A DNA stretch of 64,000 bases from Rhynchopus sp. YZ270_cl-10 (Eukaryota > Euglenozoa > Diplonemea > Diplonemida > Diplonemidae), in contig OZ037835.1 of NCBI GenBank assembly GCA_964035575.1, positions 1,736,001 through 1,800,000 on the forward strand, given 5' to 3'. The notes beneath the pieces are model-generated. The model made no database searches and was not told the DNA's origin. It was given only the letters and a program-made list of their open reading frames with translations. The position numbers and the translations under genes were made by a program. Numbering within the stretch: position 1 is the first letter of the stretch; each line of letters opens with the position of its first letter. Below, one piece after another: positions 27,910-34,839 of this stretch.

Positions 27910-30327
27910 TTAGTCACGTTTTCTTTTCATTCCTCCCACACGCACTGGTTCCTCTCTCTGATCTTCACCTTCTTCTTCTTCATCGTCTTCGTCTGCTTCG
28001 GATTCCTCCAAATCCTCCTCCTGTTCAACTCCATCTCCAATTTTCGGCTGCGTGAGCACCACTATTTCTGGTTGGGTGGGATGGGCTTCGTCATCCCACT
28101 TTGCCAGCCTCCGTAACGTTGGCCGGTTCGGTATGTCCCGACTTTCTGACTGGGCTTTCAGCATCTCCTCGTATCCTCCCCACTCCGCGTACATCTCGTC
28201 GTCAGCTTCTCCAGTATCCCATTTTTCAAGAAGGGTGAAGAGTGCTGATTTCTTCGACCCCTGATGTCCAGTGTAACCACGACGGAAGCATTGTTGAACC
28301 AAATTTGGATGGGTCCAATTTTCCTCAGCATCGAACCGAAGGGGAATACTGGCAATTGCGGTTTTGCGATGATCCTTCTTCTTTTCTGCGAGGTCCCTTT
28401 TTGCTTGATTTTGTTTGTGAAGCAAAAACTTTTCCATCCCCAGCCTCTGCTTCCGCTGCTGGATGGTCTCGTACCACTGAGAGAGCACCCCTTCTGCCAC
28501 AGCGAGAGCAGCTTCTTCGGGCCACTCGAACCTATTTGGCACATGCAGCGGCCCACGCTGACCCACTTTAGCCCGCAAGGCGAAGTTGCCGATGTTCGTA
28601 CTCCCTTGCGCCTGGACCGTCCTCTTCATCGCACCACATATTCCCTCCGTGAGCACCGGACCAATGGGAACCGGCAGTTGTACGTCGGAGTCTCCAGGGT
28701 AGTACTTCTCCAACTCGTAAGCAAAACCCACTCCGAAGAACACAAGAAGGTCCTTGTACATCACCGCGGCTGAGGTTGTTTTGGGGGGGGCAATGTGAGA
28801 AGTCTTGTTGGCGCGGTAGTACTTCATCACGCCCCCCGCATTTTTGCAGGCACTGGGAAGTAGCGACTTCAGCTTCCTCTCCAATACGTCGGTGACTTCA
28901 AGGGGGGTTGGCCCTGTCCACTCTGGCTGAAGGGTTTTGCACCGCAGGTTGGAAGGGTCCGTTTCCATGAGGGGCTCAGTGTCACCAAATACGCTTTTCC
29001 CGTTGCCTGAGGTCTCCGCGGCTTCGAGGAAGGCAATGGCTACTGTCAGAAGCAGCCTCTTTGCAAACACACACTTTGAATCTGTACTGCTATTTCCCAC
29101 ATCAAGTTTCGTGAACCTGCCAAAGTACCGGAGGACGGGGTACAGAGCCAATCTCCAAAAGACAGAAAGTCCTTCCAGCACAACGGGGGTCTCCGGGGTG
29201 GTGAGTCTGTCGCGGATGTTCTGCTTTGTCTGCGATGTCTCCGTGACAACCGCGTACGTATTGAAATAGTCGAGCACATGGGAGCACATGCTTTTTTCGA
29301 CAATTTCCGTCGAGAGGAAGTGGGCGGCGAAGATCGAAGTCCCAAAGCGCCCGGTGCTGCATTTCGACCACAATGCGCCACGAATCTCCCCCAAACCAGC
29401 CACCTCCTTCAAATAAGACGCAAAAACTGCGTCACCTCCAGCGAAGTTTGCTGCAGCGCACGCGGATGCAGCCCACTTTGACAGCCCCAGGGAACCCAGC
29501 ATCTTCCGCACAATCAAATGCACTCTGTGCACCACCTCGTAGAACCTCTCCATGTCGGAGTGGATGCTCGCCCCCCGGTCTGACACAAACGCGCAGAACA
29601 GCTCTTCAGACATCACAAAATCGGGAGGCAAAAGCCCGCGTTCGACGCATTTCTGAGCGAGAGCAGAAAAGTACCTCAGGGTGAACTCCCACTCTTTCGT
29701 GCAGCTCCCGCTGGTGGAGGAAAGCGCATAAAACGCGTGCATAACGTGATATTTCGTTACGCCTTCGGCGTCCACCCAGGCGGCGGTGAAGTGCCCCAAC
29801 TTGTCTCCCACCACAATACTGTTTGCGGTGGCAGGGCAGTAGTCGTGGTGTATCGCAACCTTTTCGACTTTGGCGATTTCCTGAAGAAACCACACGTCGG
29901 TGAGCGCCAGGTTGGTCTGCCACGCATCGTCCACCTGTCTCTTTCTCACACTCGCACCCTGCAATTCGAGGAGCAGTGAGGGAATTGCCCTGGTGCTGAC
30001 GTTGTGCGACATACACGATGCGACCATCTTGCGCACGAGCCTGCTTGGAATGACGGAAGGGGTTTTTGCGATCGGGGTCGCAACAACAACAACAGCACCA
30101 CCCTGGATCCTTGTCAGCTGGTCCCAGTGGTCGGCAGGAAGCCTCAGCGCATCCTTGAGGCTCATCGTCTGTCCTTCCGCAGCCTTCACCACAAACAATT
30201 CCTGGGCCACACACTCCCAGGAATGCGCCCTCGCGTACGCTGCCAGGTCCACAAACCCGGAAAACGGGAGGTTCTCACACAACCTCATGCGCTTGCCAGT
30301 CCTGAAGGATTGCACAAAAACCATCAT
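27910..30327 (-). CDS. Putative transposase of the inner element (805 aa)
   Basis: One long uninterrupted frame, the largest protein of the inner transposon. Residues ~185-300 resemble an RNase-H-fold core: AIHHDYCPATAN (first candidate Asp ~189), a strand-rich stretch GHFTAAWVDAEG, then VSDRGASIHSDMERFY...HRVHL, reminiscent of the second-Asp region of MULE-like transposases. The third acidic residue is not assigned. Near the C-terminus, LVQQCFRRGYTGHQGSKKSAL resembles a SAP-type DNA-binding helix pair. The tail is strongly acidic, ending MKRKRD like a nuclear signal. It would cut and paste the 6.4-kb element. Family link is weak: MULE-like or KDZ-like are both possible, and the 5-bp TSD fits neither typical case. 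The start is ATG at 30327; the frame shows no interruption. Confidence 0.65.
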   Translation of the reverse strand: MMVFVQSFRTGKRMRLCENLPFSGFVDLAAYARAHSWECVAQELFVVKAAEGQTMSLKDALRLPADHWDQLTRIQGGAVVVVATPIAKTPSVIPSRLVRKMVASCMSHNVSTRAIPSLLLELQGASVRKRQVDDAWQTNLALTDVWFLQEIAKVEKVAIHHDYCPATANSIVVGDKLGHFTAAWVDAEGVTKYHVMHAFYALSSTSGSCTKEWEFTLRYFSALAQKCVERGLLPPDFVMSEELFCAFVSDRGASIHSDMERFYEVVHRVHLIVRKMLGSLGLSKWAASACAAANFAGGDAVFASYLKEVAGLGEIRGALWSKCSTGRFGTSIFAAHFLSTEIVEKSMCSHVLDYFNTYAVVTETSQTKQNIRDRLTTPETPVVLEGLSVFWRLALYPVLRYFGRFTKLDVGNSSTDSKCVFAKRLLLTVAIAFLEAAETSGNGKSVFGDTEPLMETDPSNLRCKTLQPEWTGPTPLEVTDVLERKLKSLLPSACKNAGGVMKYYRANKTSHIAPPKTTSAAVMYKDLLVFFGVGFAYELEKYYPGDSDVQLPVPIGPVLTEGICGAMKRTVQAQGSTNIGNFALRAKVGQRGPLHVPNRFEWPEEAALAVAEGVLSQWYETIQQRKQRLGMEKFLLHKQNQAKRDLAEKKKDHRKTAIASIPLRFDAEENWTHPNLVQQCFRRGYTGHQGSKKSALFTLLEKWDTGEADDEMYAEWGGYEEMLKAQSESRDIPNRPTLRRLAKWDDEAHPTQPEIVVLTQPKIGDGVEQEEDLEESEADEDDEEEEGEDQREEPVRVGGMKRKRD

Positions 30328-30420
30328 TTTGGTCTATTTTTTTCCGTCGTTGTATTGAGTCTGGAAGGGAGGGGGCGGGGGATTTTAGATTTAGGGGGAG
30401 GGGGCGGGGGGGGCAATACA

Positions 30421-31020
30421 ACGAGGGCGCATTCCTGGGAGTGTGTGGCCCAGGAATTGTTTGTGGTGAAGGCTGCGGAAGGACAGACGATGAGCCTCAA
30501 GGATGCGCTGAGGCTTCCTGCCGACCACTGGGACCAGCTGACAAGGATCCAGGGTGGTGCTGTTGTTGTTGTTGCGACCCCGATCGCAAAAACCCCTTCC
30601 GTCATTCCAAGCAGGCTCGTGCGCAAGATGGTCGCATCGTGTATGTCGCACAACGTCAGCACCAGGGCAATTCCCTCACTGCTCCTCGAATTGCAGGGTG
30701 TGAGTGTGAGAAAGAGACAGGTGGACGATTCCCTTCAGCCAGAGTGGACAGGGCCAACCCCCCTTGAAGTCACCGACGTATTGGAGAGGAAGCTGAAGTC
30801 GCTACTTCCCAGTGCCTGCAAAAATGCGTGATGAAGTACTACCGCGCCAACGACACTTCTCACATTTCCCCCCCCCAAAACAACCTCAGCCGCGGTGATG
30901 TACAAGGACCTTCTTGTGTTCTTCGGAGTGGGTTTTGCTTACGAGTTGGAGAAGTACTACCCTGGAGACTCCGACGTACAACTGCCGGTTCCCATTGGTC
31001 CGGTGCTCACGGAGGGAATA
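30421..31020 (+). pseudogene. Inverted, internally deleted copy of the transposase
   Basis: Starting about 95 bp upstream of the transposase ATG and running the opposite way, this repeats codons ~34-133 (AHSWECVAQELF...RQVDD). It then jumps to codons ~455-560 (LQPEWTGPTPLEV...GPVLTEGI). The two copies form a head-to-head inverted repeat with arms of about 320 bp. The second half carries small indels (at 'aaatgcg' and a C run), so it is not functional as an enzyme. Transcription of either strand could give a hairpin RNA. It ends sharply at 'gagggaata'. Confidence 0.85.
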
Positions 31021-31105
31021 GCCAGTGTCATAGACGGCGCCCACATATCACTAATTAAGCAGCGCTTGTTTAGTGCCCCGTACTGGCAAGGAATCGGTAA
31101 AAAAC
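31021..31105 (+). pseudogene. Possible Harbinger-type transposase scrap
   Basis: Directly after the transposase copy ends, the frame reads SVIDGAHISLIKQRLFSAPY, then GTAAAA. The motif (V/C)IDGTHI with following basic residues is typical of the first catalytic Asp of PIF/Harbinger (DDE_Tnp_4) transposases. Only about 28 codons exist, so the assignment is tentative. Confidence 0.3.
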
Positions 31106-31860
31106 AAAAAACCTTTTTTTTTTTGTAGTTTCGACAATCACCTACCGAGGCAGGTTCTGTACACAGTGTCGCCCGAAGGCTTTTTTTTTTTTTTTTGGAA
31201 AAAGAAACATAATACTCTGCTCGTTCGTTGAAAAAAAAAAGTGAAGTTGAAATACAAAGCCCTCTCGTGACAGTGTACCTTGGTACATGACCGGTGTACC
31301 GGGTGAACCCTGACCAACCATGCAGTCCTACATCCATTTCGTGGTATACATCTGACAAAAAAAATGAAGTTGTAGGTACAACGCCTCAACAAAAAAAAAA
31401 CACAACACAGGATTTTACTCTCTAGTTACTCCACACAAAAATCCGTCGTCCCCCCTTTCCCTTTCTCCCATGGGTCTCCCCCAAAAAAAAGTTTGACTTG
31501 AAATACAAAAGCCCTCTCATGACAGTGTACCTTGGTACATGACCGGGTGGACCCCCAAACACCGTATTTTCCAATTTCCAGTTATCGAACTGTGGTGTTC
31601 GCAAAAATACTTATTATCACCAATCAATATCCTACCCCTCCCGTTCCCTCCCTTTTACGTGTTCAATCCAAAGCCGAATAGTTGATAAACAATGATCAAA
31701 GTTTTGAAACAAAAAACAGATAAAAAAATGGCTCATGGTCCTGCCCCCGTTTAGCCAAAACGAGCGCCCCCTCGAACCTTGATCTCAATGAGGTTTGCGT
31801 AAGGTGCGACCAATAAAATTGATTATTTTTAAAATGTGAATTTCAGGGGAAAATTGGAAC
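31106..31860. other. Non-coding interior of the inner transposon with dispersed repeat R2
   Basis: AT-rich sequence with A runs and no gene. Positions 31243-31300 and 31492-31550 are two copies of repeat R2 ('gccctctc(a/g)tgacagtgtaccttggtacatgaccggt'). Inverted copies lie at 49360-49437 and 51620-51690. They are insertions within the transposon or part of a captured segment. Confidence 0.5.
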
Positions 31861-31943
31861 ATGACACAGAGCTCAAAACCCGAAGCCCGTCCGTTCCAAA
31901 TCCATAGGGTCCTGATGGAGGAACAAAAAGTTCACCCCCACTA

Positions 31944-33370
31944 TCACCTTTTGGGAGCAGGTTTTTTGGCACCTTTTTTCGCAGTTTTTTTGGCACTTTT
32001 TTTGGTTGATGCCTTCCTTGCCTTTTTGCTAGCAGGTTGGCTGTTCTGCGTCTCGCGCTTCCTCTTCCCAGACGTTGCATCAACATCATCCCGAAGTTCT
32101 CGAGCGAAGTTGCTCCCGAACTTCTTCAGGTACCGCATCACATTGCTCGCACCCGCGGGAAGGAGATCATCTTCCTCCCACATGGCAGGATCGATGATCT
32201 CCCGCTCGTCAGGGGCAGCGGCAGGGGCGGCAGGGGCATTAGCGGCAGGGGCGGCAGGGGCATTAGCGGCAGGGGCGTCAGGGGCATTAGCGGCAGGGGC
32301 GGCAGGGGCATTAGCGGCAGGGGCGGCAGGGGCATTAGCAGTCGCAGGCACATGCATAGTATCAGAATTCAGGTCGTTTTGCGCCAACCAGTTGTTGACG
32401 CAAGCCGTCATGGCCTCCACCTGCTTCTCCTGCAGCGGTCCCTTCCCCTTCTTCCGGTTAGCCTTTCTGTCACGTTGTGACAGCAAGCCTCCGATGATGT
32501 CGACCATCGTGGCTAGTTCTTCGGGCAACGCTTTCCTGATGACTTCACATCGGACGAAGTGACGCAAGAACGGGAAAACAGCACAGGGCTCGCGAGAAGC
32601 AGAGTTCCACTTATACTCGCAGGCGCAAGTCACCCTTCCGGGCTCCACCTTCACTCCGTAGAGGTTCTCGGGGGGGGGGGCACGTGAAGTGGAGGAGTTC
32701 TTTGATGCCCTCCGTCATCTTCGACTGCACCGTGGCAGCCGACTCTGAGGCCAGGCTAAACCCACCTGCTGAACCAATGAGCTTATCATGCTCTGCGACA
32801 TGGTTCAGCAGGTACCACTGCTTCCTAGCCGAGAGTCCAGCGGGCGGGAGGGAAACAACGACCTCTAAGTAGAGGACCGCTCTCGCTGTGAGAAGCTGTT
32901 TGTACCTGCGCGTAAAAATATTTTGCACATTTCTCCACCCGAAAAAGTAAAATGCGTTCATACCGCGCTTCGTTTTCCTCAGCAACGGTGGGGGCGGCAT
33001 CGCCGGCGAAGGCAGCAAGCTCAGCGTCTGCCATCCCCTCCGGGGTTTCGTCCTGCTGCGGCGCTTCCTCCACAGCCTCGTCCGCGAAGCAGACGCGGAT
33101 CTTCTCCGTCCCCCCCTCCTCTGCATCAATTGCCATGTAGAAGTACATGACAGACGGCTCAAACGTAGCCGCTTCCCAAAAATTTGGGGCACCCGCGTTC
33201 ACAACCGACGACACACCGGAGGAGTTCGACCACTTGATGCACCGTGGGCGCATCGTCGCCCAGGTGCGGCTGGCAATCAGGGTGTCACCGACACCCAACA
33301 GGGGCTTGAGGTCCGCACCCTTCTTCGGTTCCAACCCCTTGGTTGAAAACTTCAACCTAAGTGGGAGCAT
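31944..33370 (-). CDS. Second gene of the inner transposon: two-exon protein with histone-H1-like basic tail
   Basis: Exon 1 (33370-32964) gives 135 residues plus two bases. Intron 32963-32906 (58 bp, GTATGA...GCGCAG) joins in phase to exon 2 (YKQLLTARAVLYLEV...KELLHF). An 11-C run at 32670-32680 then shifts the frame, and the coding sense continues as NLYGVKVEPGRVTCACEYKWN to the end at 31944. The total would be about 450 aa. The C-terminal third has ANAPAAPA repeats (32215-32340), an acidic WEEDDLLP stretch and a Lys/Ala tail (KKSAKKTAKKGAKK) like histone H1. No catalytic domain is seen; a DNA-binding partner of the transposase is a reasonable guess. The C-run shift may be real or a sequencing error in a homopolymer. 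Confidence 0.55.
32906..32963 (-). other. 58-bp spliceosomal intron in the transposon gene
   Basis: On the minus strand, GCGCG is followed by GTATGA and the intron ends TTTACGCGCAG before GTACAAACAG. Splicing joins two frames that otherwise each end abruptly, giving ...EENEAR-YKQLLTAR... in phase 2. The donor GTATG matches that of the 294-bp intron at 8021. Confidence 0.7.
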
Positions 33371-33493
33371 TACGTTTTTTTTGTTTCGCGTGGATCACCT
33401 GGGCTTGTAATAGGGTGTAATAGTGGTGTAATGGTGAGACACTGTCGTGTGATTGTGTGTGCCGCAGTGGGTGGCTCGGGACGCCACAATCTC

Positions 33494-33790
33494 TGTGTGT
33501 ACAGTGTGTACAGTGTGTACAGTGTGTACAGTGTGTACAGTGTGTACAGTGTGTACAGTGTGTACAGTGTGTACAGTGTGTACAGTGTGTACAGTGTGTA
33601 CAGTGTGTACAGTGTGTACAGTGTGTACAGTGTGTACAGTGTGTACAGTGTGTACAGTGTGTACAGTGTGTACAGTGTGTACAGTGTGTACAGTGTGTAC
33701 AGTGTGTACAGTGTGTACAGTGTGTACAGTGTGTACAGTGTGTACAGTGTGTACAGTGTGTACAGTGTGTACAGTGTACAGTGTACAGTG
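33494..33790. repeat. 9-bp tandem array (GTGTACAGT)n
   Basis: About 31 copies of a nonamer close to the right end of the inner transposon. The unit differs by only a few bases from the CAGTATACA nonamer at 23150. Open frames across it (VYSVYS, VCTVCT, CTHCTH) are artefacts. Confidence 0.95.
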
Positions 33791-33830
33791 AAAAAACCAA
33801 AAAAAATTTAAAATGGACACCCCCCCCCCC

Positions 33831-33923
33831 CTACTTGGGTAGTACTTGGGTAGTACTTGGGTAGTACTTGGGTAGTACTTGGGTAGTACTTGGGTAGTAC
33901 TTGGGTAGTACCTGGGTAGTACT
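33831..33923. repeat. Right subterminal 11-bp repeats of the inner transposon
   Basis: Eight copies of 'acttgggtagt', the last a 'cctgggtagt' variant, lie about 25 bp from the right TIR. The left end has about five copies at 27531-27588, also ending in the same variant. Such arrays usually bind the transposase. Here they point the same way at both ends instead of mirroring each other. Confidence 0.85.
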
Positions 33924-33985
33924 ACAGATAGCTATGGACCACGCCAATTTAGTGCCGCGTATTTTATAAGCGGCTGCTTAGTATG

Positions 33986-34086
33986 ATTAAAATAATATTA
34001 AACGAAATAAGCGGTCACTTATTGACTTTAATTGCCCCTTATTTTCAATTTAGTGCCGCGTATTTTATAAGCGGCTGCTTAGTATG
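33986..34086. repeat. 101-bp tandem duplicate of the outer element's right end
   Basis: This segment equals 27446-27512 joined to 33952-33985, that is, the right terminus of the outer transposon with the inner insertion absent. It holds one ATTTA where the insertion created two. The duplication therefore carries the uninterrupted site and either predates the insertion or arose from an uninserted allele. Confidence 0.88.
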
Positions 34087-34092
34087 TTATTT

Positions 34093-34335
34093 GCATTTTT
34101 GGGCTCCGCCCGTGCAGTGGTGGGGTCAATCTCGAAAATTGGACAATTTTTTGACCACTTAAATTTTGAGAAATATGAGCCCGGTTGCTTATACGTGGGG
34201 CCCATTTTTGGCCAAAATTTTCCTCAAAATTTGTAAAATTGACCCTTTACTCCCCCCCCACATCGATTTCAATACTATACCTTACTTCACCTACGGTGAC
34301 CCTTACAGGGGGGGTGAAGGAAGGTAGGTTGAAAA
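34093..34335. repeat. Dispersed repeat R3
   Basis: The text 'gcagtggtggggtcaatctc', 'ccacttaaattttgagaaat', 'cgtggggcccatttttggc' is found inverted at 56390-56660. Shorter versions lie at 23050-23115 and 24750-24800. The 3' part (34275-34335) resembles 135-180. No coding sequence. It begins immediately after the TSD of the outer transposon, so it was probably the target. Confidence 0.65.
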
Positions 34336-34517
34336 GTGTGACTGAGTGTGGGGATGCGTTCAAGAATTAAACTCTTCCCCCCAAACCCCCTTTCATCTCT
34401 AGTTTTCTTTATCCAAACGTCGAGTGGACGCGTAATAATTTCTTTCTTATTTTCTTCCACCATGCGCTGGTTTTTGTGTTCATTAATTTTTATCAAAAAG
34501 CTTTCCCTGCGAAACGT

Positions 34518-34645
34518 TTCCCCATGTATTGCACGGGAAACAACATTACAAACAGGTGCAGGGTGGTTCCGTGCTTATCATAGAACCTGGCACCTTGTGT
34601 GTCTCCCAAAAACCGAAAAGCGTTGTGTGTGAAGTTTTCAAGTAA
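34518..34645. repeat. Dispersed repeat R6, copy 2 of 2
   Basis: Near-identical to 10614-10740 in the same orientation; see that entry. It ends about 18 bp before the start of the duplicated cyclase unit (34663), so it may have provided the breakpoint of the duplication. Confidence 0.75.
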
Positions 34646-34839
34646 GGAATAATAAAATACGGCGCAAAAGGGCACTTTACAGTGTTCCCCACCCGAGGCT
34701 TATCTTACTAATGCAGTCCTGCTGAAATAGGAGAAAATATATGCACAATCCACGTTCACTTTCTTCCCTCCCTAAATTACTATCAACTACACAACACATC
34801 CCCAGACACTCTCTTCCCTTTTCTGTACACCTCAGAACA

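Larger units (their letters stand above)
27513..33946. mobile_element. Inner autonomous DNA transposon, 6434 bp, 5-bp TSD
   Basis: The ends are short imperfect inverted repeats: tggcgtgatccacag at 27513 and the complement of ctatggaccacgcca ending at 33946. They are flanked by ATTTA at 27508-27512 and 33947-33951. Joining the flanks reproduces exactly the sequence at 34035-34086, so the pre-insertion site is preserved in the neighbouring duplicate. Just inside each end are arrays of the 11-mer 'acttgggtagt' (about five copies at 27531-27588, eight at 33831-33923), both in the plus orientation. Contents: an 805-aa putative transposase (minus), an inverted internally deleted copy of it (plus), a second intron-containing gene (minus), and a 9-bp array. 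Superfamily not recognised. Confidence 0.82.
26372..34086. mobile_element. Outer non-autonomous transposon, 30-bp perfect TIRs, 6-bp TSD, split by an inner transposon
   Basis: The left end (26372) catactaagcagccgcttat... and the right end (to 34086) are perfect 30-bp inverted repeats. Imperfect pairing continues for another ~30 bp (aaaataaggggcaattaaag). Both are flanked by TTATTT (26366-26371, 34087-34092). Without the inner insertion (27513-33946), its 5-bp TSD copy and a 101-bp tandem duplication of the right end, the element is about 1.2 kb with no gene. It carries the TATGTACC array and 'aataaggggcaaat' repeats. Superfamily not assigned; a 6-bp TSD with CA termini is shared with the element at 53078. 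Confidence 0.85.

Noticed and set aside
32138-32353. Pro/Leu-rich minus-strand ORF in the ANAPAAPA repeat region
   Set aside because: Frame-shifted reading of the in-frame 30-bp coding repeat of the transposon gene.
32664-32683. 17-base GT...AG intron in the transposon gene
   Set aside because: Far shorter than the other two introns here; a homopolymer length error or slippage at the 11-C run is simpler. Kept only as an alternative.
34741-34839. In-frame extension of cyclase copy 2 by 33 codons
   Set aside because: The homologous stretch before copy 1 is interrupted, and the shared MVSCGIQ start begins a good signal-anchor.
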